Part shown: in pieces, positions 1 through 8,738 of the stretch
Numbering within the stretch: position 1 is the stretch's first letter
Layout: the number at the start of each line of letters is the position of its first letter
DNA from: Mycolicibacterium setense
Lineage (GTDB): Bacteria > Actinomycetota > Actinomycetes > Mycobacteriales > Mycobacteriaceae
Direction of reading: 5' to 3'
NCBI RefSeq assembly: GCF_000805385.1
Contig: NZ_JTJW01000003.1
Coordinates: 682,001-746,000 of the forward strand
DNA length: 64,000 nucleotides
Translations under genes and position numbers: made by a program
The notes under the pieces: generated by a model
The model's input: only the letters and a program-made list of their open reading frames with translations
Database searches by the model: none
Told to the model about the DNA's origin: nothing

Positions 1-85
1 CCTTCTCGATCTGAGACGCGGCTTCCTCTTGAGGCACCGATTTCAAGCGGATGTCGTCGGAGACTTTCAGGGCAGGCTGTGTCAT
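1..85 (-). CDS. Hypothetical protein, N-terminal fragment
   Basis: Only the first 28 codons are present; the gene runs off the left edge. The ATG is the complement of 83-85 and the product begins MTQPALKVSDDIRLKS, with a charged Glu/Gln-rich stretch at the cut. It lies 37 bases downstream of the EspA/EspE-like gene on the same strand, so the two are probably co-transcribed. Small partners of EspE-type proteins are often EspC-like secretion targets, which would fit, but nothing diagnostic is visible in this fragment and the function is unknown. Confidence 0.55.
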   Translation of the reverse strand, partial: MTQPALKVSDDIRLKSVPQEEAASQIEK

Positions 86-122
86 CGCGGTGCCTTACTT
101 GTGTCGGGACGAGGGAAGGAAA

Positions 123-869
123 TCACTGCGGCGCCGGGCCGAAGCCGCCGCCGGGGATTTCGGCGGTAGATGTCAATGCATCGTAGTCGTGGGTAATCTT
201 GTCTATCTGAGCTGCATTCGCTTTGCCTTCGTGGACCGTGTTCTCCACTCGGTCCATCGCGAACGGCACGGTCGCCATTACTGAGGCAGCTTCGAAAGCT
301 AAGGATATTGCTGGTCCGCCAGGTCCCCAGAACTTCATTGCGATTGCTGCTGGAATGCATAGGGCGAGCGCCGTCTGGCGTTTCGATACAAAGTCGCGTG
401 CTTTTTGGACCTGGTCGGCCTCTGTGAAGAGCACCGCTTGAATCGCACGGTCGTAACTTGCCATATTGTTCGCACGGTCTTGCTGTTCGGTAGTCCGCGC
501 ACCGTAAGCATCCGATGCATCGCCCTGCCAGTCAGGCGGTGGTGCAGCGGTGCCAAGTGTCTGATGGGCGACGTCGAATTGATCGGCACCTCGGCCGAAT
601 CGTTCGCCGTCCTCCGGCCTGCCAAAACCCAGCGTATTGCTGGCGATTGTCAGCATGATCAGGCCGCCGTTGATGATCGGCGTACTTGCGGCAGCGGCAT
701 ACTTGGCCGGACCGACTGACGCGAGAGTTTGCATCATTCCGGTGAAGTCGCTGGCAATGCCAGCCATCGCCCACGGAACGCTGGAACTCGCCCCGGCGAC
801 GTGGTCAGCGGCGCCCCCAAGGTAGTTACCACCCATGTAGACCGCATTCACGATATTCAAGGTGCCCAT
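123..869 (-). CDS. EspA/EspE-like ESX secretion-associated protein
   Basis: A 248-residue protein with a long N-terminal helical, Ala/Gly-rich part and a WQG motif near residue 115 (PDWQGDASDAYGART), followed by an acidic helical stretch. This resembles the helix-turn-helix WxG and downstream Y/E secretion signature of EspA/EspE-type ESX-1 substrates. A hydrophobic segment (ALALCIPAAIAMKFWG) follows, and the C-terminus is Gly/Pro-rich. The start is the only usable codon, because an in-frame stop lies shortly upstream and no GTG or TTG intervenes. No ESX core gene (EccC, EsxA/B) is in the window, so it is an orphan here. Family assignment rests on motif and composition. Confidence 0.6.
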   Translation of the reverse strand: MGTLNIVNAVYMGGNYLGGAADHVAGASSSVPWAMAGIASDFTGMMQTLASVGPAKYAAAASTPIINGGLIMLTIASNTLGFGRPEDGERFGRGADQFDVAHQTLGTAAPPPDWQGDASDAYGARTTEQQDRANNMASYDRAIQAVLFTEADQVQKARDFVSKRQTALALCIPAAIAMKFWGPGGPAISLAFEAASVMATVPFAMDRVENTVHEGKANAAQIDKITHDYDALTSTAEIPGGGFGPAPQ

Positions 870-1005
870 GAGGTGTTCCGTTTCGCTGATGGCGCCGTGG
901 ACTGTGCCCCAACGCCGTGATCACGGGTTAGCTCGGAAGACCCTAACACCGCGACTGTGCCCTGGAACGCACCAAATTGTGCATCGAGCACGACACCTGG
1001 TCCGA

Positions 1006-1752
1006 TCAGCGCTTGGCGTTTGGACTCCCACCTGCCTGCATCGCGTGGATCCGGTCGAGCGCGCGTCCGTCGGTGAGCTCGTCGCGTTTTTCAGGGTGGC
1101 GCCAGTAGAACCGCATCAACTCGATGAGGGCAGTGCCTTTCGGGGTGTAGCTGCCCGGCGAGTCCATCGCCAGTACCGAACCATCCTTCATGGTGATCAC
1201 CATGGGGGTCCAGAAGCGTTCCTCCGTGGGGAGCTTGTCTGTCACTGAGGCGATGTCGTCCCACTGTCCAGAGTGCAAACAACCAAGATTGACAAACTTG
1301 AACTTCTCGGCAGTGAGCAGCATGTAGCTGGTACCCCCTTGCCGCTTGAATACGAACCAGAACCATCCGGCAACCAATCCGGTGGCGCCGAAGGCGATGG
1401 GGAAGACTTGGGCGACTCCCTCGGGTAGCGGTAGGTAGAGCCAGCCAGACATCCATGCGATCACCATCGATAAGCCAGATAGTGCTAGGGCGGCGTTAGA
1501 TCTCCGCTGACTCGCCTCTACGCGACTATCCGGGCGTAATACCGTGCCCGATTCGTTGAGTTTCGCATCGATCGCCGCATTTTTCGATGCCGCCAACTGG
1601 GTGGCTACAAACAACCAGGTGGCAAGAAGCCCAACCGCGATCACTGCGGTGACGAAGGCCGAATGTTTGATCGCGATAAATGCCCAGATGCCGCATACCA
1701 CCGCAAGAATGAGGTTGAGCGTGATGCCAAATCGCCTGCTGAAGTTTTCCAT
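1006..1752 (-). CDS. Hypothetical membrane protein
   Basis: A 248-residue protein with four predicted membrane segments in two pairs: near residues 9-26 and 34-52 (FGITLNLILAVVCGIWAF; FVTAVIAVGLLATWLFVA), and again around 90-140 (LALSGLSMVIAW; IAFGATGLVAGWFWFVF). The C-terminal roughly 100 residues look like a cytoplasmic beta-rich domain reminiscent of PH-like modules (LLTAEKFKFVNLG, PMVITMKDGSVL). It is divergent from the SRPBCC gene at 1799, with fewer than 50 bases between starts, so promoters overlap. I do not recognise a family. Confidence 0.6.
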   Translation of the reverse strand: MENFSRRFGITLNLILAVVCGIWAFIAIKHSAFVTAVIAVGLLATWLFVATQLAASKNAAIDAKLNESGTVLRPDSRVEASQRRSNAALALSGLSMVIAWMSGWLYLPLPEGVAQVFPIAFGATGLVAGWFWFVFKRQGGTSYMLLTAEKFKFVNLGCLHSGQWDDIASVTDKLPTEERFWTPMVITMKDGSVLAMDSPGSYTPKGTALIELMRFYWRHPEKRDELTDGRALDRIHAMQAGGSPNAKR

Positions 1753-1798
1753 TTAGCCCCTCATGTGTGCCCGCAGTTCTGTGGGTATCGTCTGGCCC

Positions 1799-2251
1799 AT
1801 GGATGATACGGCCGAAGTCTCAAGGGTTGTCGCAGCCAGTCGGGAGATCGCCGCACCAGCGGAGGTCATCTTCGAGTTGATCGCCGACCCTTCACAGCAG
1901 CCTCGGTGGGATGGCAATGAGAATCTGGCAGAGGCTGCGTCGGGGCAGCGGGTTCGTGCGGTCGGGGACGTCTTCGTCATGACGATCAGCCAGGGCGGAG
2001 ACCGTGAGAACCGGATCGTTGAGTTCGAGGAAGGCCGGCGGATCGCTTGGCGGCCATCGGAAGTCGGCAAGGAACCGCCTGGTCACTTGTGGCGTTGGGA
2101 GCTGGAACCGTTGGGGGACAATCGAACCCTCGTCACCCACACCTACGACTGGACGCAGTTGAACGACGAGAAGCGGTTGGTGCGCGCGCGGGCGACCACC
2201 GCGGACAAGCTGCAGGGATCGATCGATCGACTGGCATCGATCGCCGAGTAG
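1799..2251 (+). CDS. SRPBCC (START-like) family protein
   Basis: A 150-residue protein of the SRPBCC/polyketide cyclase-like ligand-binding superfamily. It opens with the typical first strand and helix (SREIAAPAEVIFELIADPSQQPRWDGN), has the central strand ENRIVEFEEGRRIAW and ends in a long amphipathic helix. Such proteins form a helix-grip cavity for hydrophobic ligands; the ligand here is unknown. ATG at 1799 (MDDTAEVSR) is chosen over an in-frame ATG at 1763, because the longer form would add a non-family N-terminus and crowd the divergent gene ending its leader at 1752. Confidence 0.75.
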   Translation: MDDTAEVSRVVAASREIAAPAEVIFELIADPSQQPRWDGNENLAEAASGQRVRAVGDVFVMTISQGGDRENRIVEFEEGRRIAWRPSEVGKEPPGHLWRWELEPLGDNRTLVTHTYDWTQLNDEKRLVRARATTADKLQGSIDRLASIAE

Positions 2252-2301
2252 TCAAAGTCGCATTTGTCTCGGTGGTCACGGCTCGGCAAGCACGTGCCGT
2301 T

Positions 2302-2596
2302 GTGCCCGCCTGTGCGCGACAATCGAGCGACTATCGCCACACGCGTCATGGTGGCACCTTTGGTCACGAGCGCGGTGTTTACTTCCATCGCGTGGACACC
2401 GTTTTGCCTCGTGTGCCACAGATTTCGGCGTGCCCACCTTCAGCGACAGTGTCGCTCGTAGTCGGGCACTGGACTGGTGATTCTGTCGGGGTGCCCGTTA
2501 TCCGAAGTGGCAGATGAGGTTGCGGGGTGCGGGGCCAGTGGTATTCAAGTGGTTCAGGAGGCGATTGTCGCTCGATTGTCGCGCATAGCCGGGCAG
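2302..2596. repeat. Long-armed inverted repeat in a 495-bp gene-free gap
   Basis: The gap 2252-2746 between convergent genes has no credible gene. It holds an inverted repeat with arms 2302-2338 and 2560-2596, about 37 bp each with only a few mismatches; the core GCGCGACAATCGAGCGAC is identical in both. About 220 bp separate the arms. The spacer shows no transposase frame. It could be a miniature mobile element, a relic of one, or two copies of a dispersed intergenic palindrome. Confidence 0.7.
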
Positions 2597-2746
2597 GTCG
2601 AGTACCCCTTCCGCCGCCGTGGCTGCTGGTGCATACGGGACCGCGGTGAAACCTCGCGACGGATGTGCCGCGTAACCGGGAGCGCCGGACCCAGCAAGGG
2701 AGCGGCCACGCGCGTGCCGGTGACGACGACGCTCAGGTCGACAGCG

Positions 2747-4957
2747 TCACCGTCCCGCGGCGAACTCCCGCAAGGATTCCACCTGCGCCGCGTCCAGTGA
2801 CGGCCGCACGGTGTCACGGGCTTTCGCCACATCAGCAGCGGTGACGTCGGCCGCGTCGATGGACCGGCGCATCGCCGTCAACGCCGCTTCGCGCAACAGG
2901 GCCACGCAATCGGCCGCGCTGTAGCCATCCAACTCAGTAGCCAGGGAGTCGAGGTCGACATCAGCGGCCAATGGAATGGATTTGCCTGAGGTACGCAGGA
3001 TTTCGCGGCGCGCCTCGGCATCGGGGGGTTCGACGAACACCAGCCGCTCCAGCCGGCCCGGCCGCAGCAGCGCGGGGTCGATGAGATCAGGGCGGTTCGT
3101 GGCCCCCAGCACGACGACGTCGCGCATCGGTTCTATGCCGTCGAGTTCGGTCAGCAGGGCGGCCACCACCCGGTCGGTCACGCCGGAATCGAAGCTCTGC
3201 CCGCGTCGCGGGGCCAGCGCGTCGATCTCGTCGAGGAACACCAGCGACGGTGCCGAATCACGCGCGCGGGCGAACAGCTCGCGCACCGCCTTCTCGGATG
3301 AGCCGACCCACTTGTCCATCAGCTCAGCACCTTTGACGGCATGCACCGAGAGCCGTCCGGAACTGGCCAGTGCCCGCACCACGAAGGTCTTACCGCAGCC
3401 GGGCGGGCCGTACAGCAGCACACCACGCGGCGGCTGCACCCCGAGCCGCTCGAACGTGTCGGGATGCTCCAGCGGCCACAACACCGCCTCGGTGAGGGCC
3501 TGTTTGGTCTGGACCATGTCGCCGACGTCATCGAGGGTGATCGAGCCGACCGACACCTCCTCGGCCGCCGACCTCGAAAGCGGACGGATCACTGTCAGCG
3601 CACCGGTCAGGTCCTCTTGCCACAGCACCGGCTCATTGCCGTCGGCGCTGGCCCGGGACGCTGCCCGCAGTGCGCCTTCACGCACCAGGGCAGCCAGATC
3701 GGCGACCACGAAACCCGGTGTGCGGTCCGCGATCTGACCCAAATCCAGCTCGGCCGTCGGCACGCCGCGCAGCAGCACCCCCAGCAGTGACTTGCGGGTG
3801 GCAGCATCGGGCAGGGTCAGAGCGAGTTCCCGGTCGCACAGATCGGGCGCTCGCAATCGGGGATCCACCCCGACGGGTACTGCCGAGGTCGCGATGAAGG
3901 CCGCCCCGCGGGTGGCCACGGCATCCCGCAACTCGGAGATGATCAGGGCCGCAACCGGATCGGGAGGCCGGTCGGTGGCGGCAGGCAACAGAGCGTCGAC
4001 GTCGGAGATCAGCAGCACGCCGCCGCCGTCGCGCACGGTGGACACCGCGCTGGACACCCGGCTCAACCGATCGTCGGCGGCAAGCGCACCCACCTCGGGC
4101 CCGTCGAGTTCCACCAACCGTCGCTCGGCGCAGACCGTGCGCACCATGGTGGCCTTGCCGGCCCCGGCGGGACCCGTCACCAAGACACCGAGATGGGGTG
4201 TGGCGCCCAGGGTTTCGAGAAGCTCGGGCTCGTCGAGCGACAGCTTGAGCCATTCGGTGAGCTTGCCGGCCTGGACGTGGGAGCCTTTGAGATCGTCGAA
4301 GCTGACCGCCGGTTCGGTACGCGCGGGGCTGATCGTATGGGCACCGGTGGACTCGGATGTGCTCGGCTCGAGCGCCGATCCCCAGGACACCACCGAATTC
4401 GGTTGAATGCTCACGGGTCCCGCCGGATCGACCCCGGTGACCGTCAGCAGCTCCGAGGTCCAGGTGATGCCCACCGACGACGCCAACGCCGAGGTGGCCG
4501 CCGATGTGGACGTGCCGGGCCCCAGATCGCGGGGCAGCAGTGACACCGTGTCGCCGACCGTCATCACCTTGCCCAGCAGTGCCTGGCGCAGCGTCGCCGA
4601 CGAAATCGAATCGGTCGCCAGCCTGGACCCGGTCACGGTGACCGCGCGGGCTCCGTACACCGTCACCGGCGCGACGATCACCGTGGCGGTCTCGCGCACC
4701 CCGGCATTGGACAACGTGACATCGTCGAGCAGTGCGGTTCCGGTCGGGGTGCCGCTGGGCGCAATGCCGACGACGGCGGCTGTGGTGCGGGAACCGGTCA
4801 GCGCGACCGCATCCCACTCGCGGAGCCCAAGCGCCGCGATGGCTTCCGGATGCAGCCGGACCACCCCACGCCGGGAGTCGAGCGCCGAAGTGTTCAGCCG
4901 TGCCGTCAGGCGCAGATGCCCGAGCGCGTGATCCTCGCCGACCTCGAGCTCCGACAT
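2747..4957 (-). CDS. CDC48/VCP-like tandem AAA+ ATPase (Rv0435c/Msm0858 type)
   Basis: A 736-residue protein with an N-terminal beta-barrel-like domain (residues 1-215) and two AAA modules. D1 has a Walker A GPAGAGKA near 262-269, lacking the usual Ser/Thr after Lys, and a degenerate Walker B ending SDVDALL near 318-324. D2 is canonical: GPPGCGKT near 517-524, LVFLDEIDAL near 572-581, pore loop KWVGSSE near 549-555, and the region GATNRPDLIDPALLRPGR with arginine finger. The family unfolds or segregates proteins using ATP. The start MSELEV lies one base after the pssA stop (TGACATG), implying translational coupling; the longer frame into pssA is ignored. D1 probably binds rather than hydrolyses nucleotide. 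Confidence 0.93.
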   Translation of the reverse strand: MSELEVGEDHALGHLRLTARLNTSALDSRRGVVRLHPEAIAALGLREWDAVALTGSRTTAAVVGIAPSGTPTGTALLDDVTLSNAGVRETATVIVAPVTVYGARAVTVTGSRLATDSISSATLRQALLGKVMTVGDTVSLLPRDLGPGTSTSAATSALASSVGITWTSELLTVTGVDPAGPVSIQPNSVVSWGSALEPSTSESTGAHTISPARTEPAVSFDDLKGSHVQAGKLTEWLKLSLDEPELLETLGATPHLGVLVTGPAGAGKATMVRTVCAERRLVELDGPEVGALAADDRLSRVSSAVSTVRDGGGVLLISDVDALLPAATDRPPDPVAALIISELRDAVATRGAAFIATSAVPVGVDPRLRAPDLCDRELALTLPDAATRKSLLGVLLRGVPTAELDLGQIADRTPGFVVADLAALVREGALRAASRASADGNEPVLWQEDLTGALTVIRPLSRSAAEEVSVGSITLDDVGDMVQTKQALTEAVLWPLEHPDTFERLGVQPPRGVLLYGPPGCGKTFVVRALASSGRLSVHAVKGAELMDKWVGSSEKAVRELFARARDSAPSLVFLDEIDALAPRRGQSFDSGVTDRVVAALLTELDGIEPMRDVVVLGATNRPDLIDPALLRPGRLERLVFVEPPDAEARREILRTSGKSIPLAADVDLDSLATELDGYSAADCVALLREAALTAMRRSIDAADVTAADVAKARDTVRPSLDAAQVESLREFAAGR

Positions 4958-4958
4958 G

Positions 4959-5840
4959 TCAGCGCCCCGGCTTCCGCAGCCCGAGTCGGGCCATCGACCG
5001 CCGGTGCGGTTGCGCTCGGCGCGTCGCACGGCGAGCGGCGCGCCGCTGCTGCGGCTTGGCATCCCAGGACTCTGGGTGGCTGGCCACCCACTTCTTGGTT
5101 CGTACCGCGAACGGGATGTGGATCACGTAGGCCACGATGATCACCATGATCACGATGTAGCCGTAGAACACCGACGCGGCGACACCGATGGCGACCAGTG
5201 CCAGCAAGGGCGCCACCATGTTCGGCGACACCGAGAACGTGTGGATCTTGCGCATCGGGATCCGGCTGACCACCAGAAGCGAGACGCCGATCATCCAGAT
5301 CGACACCGCCCACTCGGTGGTCCACCAGCCCTCGCCGAACTGCATCTTGGCGGCCAGCAAGCCGATCGCACCGATGGCGCCGGCCGGCGCGGGCATCCCG
5401 ACGAAGTACTCCTTCTCATACGCCGGCTGATCCACGTCGAGCAGTGCGTTGAATCGGGCGAGCCGCAACACGATGCACACCGCGTACAGCAGCACCACGA
5501 TCCACCCGATGCGCGAGTTCGACAGCAGCGTGCCGTAAACGATGAAAGCCGGTGCAACACCGAAATTCACCGCATCGGCCAGCGAGTCGATCTCCTCGCC
5601 CATCTTGGAGGTCGCGTTGAGCATGCGGGCCACCCGGCCGTCGAGCGCGTCGAGGATCGCGGCAACCGCCAAGAACGCCATCGACTCGGTGGGCCGGCCG
5701 TCGAGCGCCATCTTCACGGCCGACAAACCCAGGCAGATGGCGGCCACCGTCATCGCGCTCGGCAGCATCCGCACCGTGAACGGCGGCGGCTTCATGCGGC
5801 CCTTGATCAACGATGGGGGCCTCACACGCGGCTTGATCAT
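4959..5840 (-). CDS. pssA: CDP-diacylglycerol-serine O-phosphatidyltransferase
   Basis: A 293-residue integral membrane enzyme that makes phosphatidylserine from CDP-diacylglycerol and serine. The CDP-alcohol phosphotransferase signature is intact: D-A-L-D-G-R-V-A-R near residue 65, then GEEIDSLAD. Several hydrophobic segments follow ([28 protein letters not shown]) and a basic tail of Arg/Lys/Gln-rich residues. The ATG overlaps the psd stop by four bases (ATGA), so the two steps phosphatidylserine synthesis and decarboxylation are translationally coupled. Equivalent to Rv0436c. Confidence 0.95.
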   Translation of the reverse strand: MIKPRVRPPSLIKGRMKPPPFTVRMLPSAMTVAAICLGLSAVKMALDGRPTESMAFLAVAAILDALDGRVARMLNATSKMGEEIDSLADAVNFGVAPAFIVYGTLLSNSRIGWIVVLLYAVCIVLRLARFNALLDVDQPAYEKEYFVGMPAPAGAIGAIGLLAAKMQFGEGWWTTEWAVSIWMIGVSLLVVSRIPMRKIHTFSVSPNMVAPLLALVAIGVAASVFYGYIVIMVIIVAYVIHIPFAVRTKKWVASHPESWDAKPQQRRAARRATRRAQPHRRSMARLGLRKPGR

Positions 5841-6535
5841 GGCAGCTCCGCCAGGACGGTTTCGCCGGCCAGCGTTCGCTGGCCCCGGCTGACGAGCAGT
5901 TTCGAACCGGCGGGGAGGTAGGTGTCCAGCCGGGAACCGAACCGGATCAGACCGTAGGTCTCACCGATCGCGAGTTTGTCGCCGACGTGCGCGTTGCACA
6001 CGATGCGCCGGGCGACGAGCCCGGCGATCTGCACGGCGATGACCTCGGTGCCGTCGGGCGTGCGGATGACGACGCTGTTGCGCTCGTTGTCCTCGCTCGC
6101 GGCCTCGAGCTCGGCCGAATGGAAGCGCCCGGGGCGGTGCTGGACGGCCACCACGTCACCGGCGATCGGAGCCCGTTGCACGTGGGCGTCGAGGATCGAC
6201 AGGAAGATGCTCACCCGCGGCAGCGGGACGTCGGGTAGGCCCAGCTCGGCCGGGGGCACGGCCTCCTCGATCAGGCACACCAGCCCGTCGGCGGGGGCGA
6301 CGACCACGCCGGGCCGGGTCGGCGCCACCCGCGGTGGGTGGCGGAAGAACGCCGCGTTCGCCCCGGCGGCCAACAGGCCGGCCCGCCGCACCCAGCGGTG
6401 CTTACGGCCGAGGGCCGCCACGGCGAGGCTCGCGCCGACGAACGGTAGGCCCGCCGAATGCATCGGCGGAACACTGGATCGCACCAGCGCCGCAAGGCGT
6501 TCTGGTCCGGACTGGAGGTCGGGGCGTCTGGCCAT
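5837..6535 (-). CDS. psd: Phosphatidylserine decarboxylase proenzyme
   Basis: A 232-residue short-type (PSD-A) decarboxylase that converts phosphatidylserine to phosphatidylethanolamine. The self-cleavage site is the Gly-Ser pair in [11 protein letters not shown] (G200-S201), where Ser becomes the pyruvoyl prosthetic group of the alpha chain. Upstream conserved elements are seen: FFRHPPR, PADG near 81-84, and [14 protein letters not shown] with the catalytic His. A short hydrophobic N-terminal segment ([14 protein letters not shown]) suggests membrane association. It lies 35 bases downstream of moeA and overlaps pssA. Equivalent to Rv0437c. Confidence 0.95.
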   Translation of the reverse strand: MARRPDLQSGPERLAALVRSSVPPMHSAGLPFVGASLAVAALGRKHRWVRRAGLLAAGANAAFFRHPPRVAPTRPGVVVAPADGLVCLIEEAVPPAELGLPDVPLPRVSIFLSILDAHVQRAPIAGDVVAVQHRPGRFHSAELEAASEDNERNSVVIRTPDGTEVIAVQIAGLVARRIVCNAHVGDKLAIGETYGLIRFGSRLDTYLPAGSKLLVSRGQRTLAGETVLAELP

Positions 6536-6570
6536 CGGGAGGATTCTACGTGCGCAGGGCGTCGGAATAG

Positions 6571-7767
6571 CTAGGTCAGGTCCCAGACGGGAACCGTCGA
6601 CCCCGCCTTGAGTTCGGTGATGTCCTCGGCGATCTCCAACAGACAGTTCGCCGAGGCGAGCCAGCGCAGGTGGTGTGAGGCCGGAGGACCGTAGCTGCTC
6701 ACCGTGTCCCCGGTCAGTACGCCCCGGCGGAACTGCCGCTTTCCGCGCGGCGAGGTCACATCCTCGGTCAGCTGTGCGGTGCGCCGCGGCCGGTCCGGCT
6801 CGGCGTGGCCCATCGCGGCACGCAGCGGCGAGCGGACGAACACCTCGAACGAAACCAGCGCACTGACCGGGTTGCCGGGCAACGTGATGATCGGGACCCC
6901 GTTGACGGTGCCGGCACCCTGGGGCATTCCGGGCTGCATCGCCACCTTCACGAACTCCACCTGATCAGACAGTGAATCCTTGACCACCTCATACGCGCCT
7001 GCGCTGACCCCGCCGGTGGTGATGATCAGATCTACGGAGTCGTTGGAGCGGGTGTGTTGGGCCAGCGCGGCGCGGAAGGCATCGACGTCGTCGGCGGACA
7101 TCGGCGCGATGGTGGCCTGCGCGCCGGCGTCGCGGACCGCGGCGGCCAGCATCACCGCATTCGACTCGTAGATCTGCCCAGGCTGCAGCTCGGTGCCCGG
7201 CGCCACCAGCTCCGTGCCGGTGGACATCACCATGACGCGCTGCGGCGGCAACACAGGCAGCGTGGCCAGCCCCAGCGCCGCGGCCAGTCCGAGGGCGGCC
7301 GGGGTGATCACCTGACCGGCGCGCAGCACGGTGGTGCCCGCGGTGACGTCCTCACCGGCGCGGCGGACGTGCTGGCCCTCGCGCGCGGCCGCCCGGATGG
7401 TCACGGTGTCCGTCGCGCCGTCGGTGGCCTCGACCGGAACGACCGCGGTGGCACCGGACGGCAGCGGCGCCCCGGTCATGATGCGGTGCACCGTCCCGGG
7501 CCGCAGTGTCAGCGGGTCGGTGCGGCCGGCCGGGATGTCCTCGGCGACCGGCAACCGGACGGGGCTGTCCTCGGTGGCCGCTGCAATATCGGCGGCGACG
7601 ACGGCGTATCCGTCCATCGCGGAGTTGTCGAAGCCGGGTAGTGACAGCGGGGCCACCACATCGGCGCCCAGCACCAGGCCGAGCGTGTCGTTGAGTGGAA
7701 GATCTTGTGATGCACGGGTTTTGAACAGGCCGGCGACGATCTTCTGGTGTTCTTCGACGGTCCGCAT
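6571..7767 (-). CDS. moeA: Molybdopterin molybdenumtransferase MoeA
   Basis: A 398-residue enzyme that inserts molybdate into adenylylated molybdopterin. Family landmarks are present: [13 protein letters not shown] near residue 45, [15 protein letters not shown], the MogA-like fold with STGTELV and [20 protein letters not shown], and [21 protein letters not shown] segment ([17 protein letters not shown]). The ATG at 7767 follows the SDR stop by two bases; a GTG at 7773 overlapping that stop is an alternative adding two residues. No other molybdenum cofactor gene is nearby, as in M. tuberculosis where moeA2 (Rv0438c) sits beside psd. Confidence 0.93.
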   Translation of the reverse strand: MRTVEEHQKIVAGLFKTRASQDLPLNDTLGLVLGADVVAPLSLPGFDNSAMDGYAVVAADIAAATEDSPVRLPVAEDIPAGRTDPLTLRPGTVHRIMTGAPLPSGATAVVPVEATDGATDTVTIRAAAREGQHVRRAGEDVTAGTTVLRAGQVITPAALGLAAALGLATLPVLPPQRVMVMSTGTELVAPGTELQPGQIYESNAVMLAAAVRDAGAQATIAPMSADDVDAFRAALAQHTRSNDSVDLIITTGGVSAGAYEVVKDSLSDQVEFVKVAMQPGMPQGAGTVNGVPIITLPGNPVSALVSFEVFVRSPLRAAMGHAEPDRPRRTAQLTEDVTSPRGKRQFRRGVLTGDTVSSYGPPASHHLRWLASANCLLEIAEDITELKAGSTVPVWDLT

Positions 7768-7769
7768 GA

Positions 7770-8693
7770 TCACACCGGGAAGCTGACGCCGGTGAGTTCT
7801 TCCGACACGGTCCAGAGCCGGTGCTGCAGGTCCTCGTCATGCGACTGCTTGCTGGAGGTCACCAGCTTCGGGTGTCCGACCATCTCACGGAAACCCGACG
7901 GGCCGTAGTACTGACCGCCGCGCACGGCTGGATCGGTGGCCGCGCGCAGCGTGGCGAGCGCGCCCTTTGCGGGGCTGTTGGTGAACAGGCTCGCGAGCTG
8001 GCTGTAGCCGGGCAGCCCGGTGCCCGGGATGTGGCGCATGAGTTCGGTGTTCGACAGACCCGGATGGGCGGCCACCGCGATGGTGGGCGCATTCTTCGCG
8101 GCGAGGCGCCGCTGCAGCTCGTAGGTGAACAGCAGGTTGGACAGTTTGGACTGTCCGTACGCGGCCACCCGGTTGTAGCTGCGTTCCCACTGCAGGTCGT
8201 CGAAGTGGATGGCGGCCTGGATGCGGTGCGCGACGCTGGCGACCGCGACCACGCGGGACCCGTCGACTCCGAGCAGGTGATCCAGCAGCAGGCCGGTCAG
8301 TGCGAACGCGCCCAGATGGTTGGTGCCGAACTGCAGCTCGAAACCGTCGACGGTGGTCTGCTTCGGCGGGTACATCACCCCGGCGTTGTTGATCAGCAGG
8401 TCGATACGCGGATAGGCGGCCTTGAGCTCGTCGGCGACGGTGCGGACCGAATCCAGCGAGCCCACATCGAGCTGCTGCAGTTTGAGGTCGGCCTTCGGCA
8501 CCGCGGCCGTGATCCGGTCGACGGCCTGACGGCCCTTGTCCAGGTTGCGCACCGCGACGACGACGTGCGCCCCCTTGGCGGCGAGCACACGGGCGGTCTC
8601 ATACCCCAGACCGGTGTTGGAGCCGGTGACGATCGCGATCCGGCCGGACTGATCGGGAACATCGGCCTCGGTCCACTTGGAATTGGCGCTCAT
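7770..8693 (-). CDS. Short-chain dehydrogenase/reductase (Rv0439c type)
   Basis: A 307-residue SDR with the Rossmann motif TGSNTGLG near residue 23, NNAGVM near 105, and catalytic YGQSK. It contains the extended C-terminal region typical of retinol dehydrogenase/WW-oxidoreductase-like SDRs, ending in [15 protein letters not shown]. The substrate is unknown. It heads the moeA-psd-pssA-ATPase run and is tightly spaced to moeA. A close paralogue lies at 19411-20334 with the same motif order and near-identical ending. Confidence 0.9.
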   Translation of the reverse strand: MSANSKWTEADVPDQSGRIAIVTGSNTGLGYETARVLAAKGAHVVVAVRNLDKGRQAVDRITAAVPKADLKLQQLDVGSLDSVRTVADELKAAYPRIDLLINNAGVMYPPKQTTVDGFELQFGTNHLGAFALTGLLLDHLLGVDGSRVVAVASVAHRIQAAIHFDDLQWERSYNRVAAYGQSKLSNLLFTYELQRRLAAKNAPTIAVAAHPGLSNTELMRHIPGTGLPGYSQLASLFTNSPAKGALATLRAATDPAVRGGQYYGPSGFREMVGHPKLVTSSKQSHDEDLQHRLWTVSEELTGVSFPV

Positions 8694-8738
8694 GGCTCGA
8701 ACTCTACGGGTGCGCCGGTATACCTCACACTGCTGCGA

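Noticed and set aside
8725..8738. Calling the monooxygenase a pseudogene outright
   Set aside because: Cofactor domains are intact and the missing base lies in a short homopolymer, so an error in the sequence cannot be ruled out.
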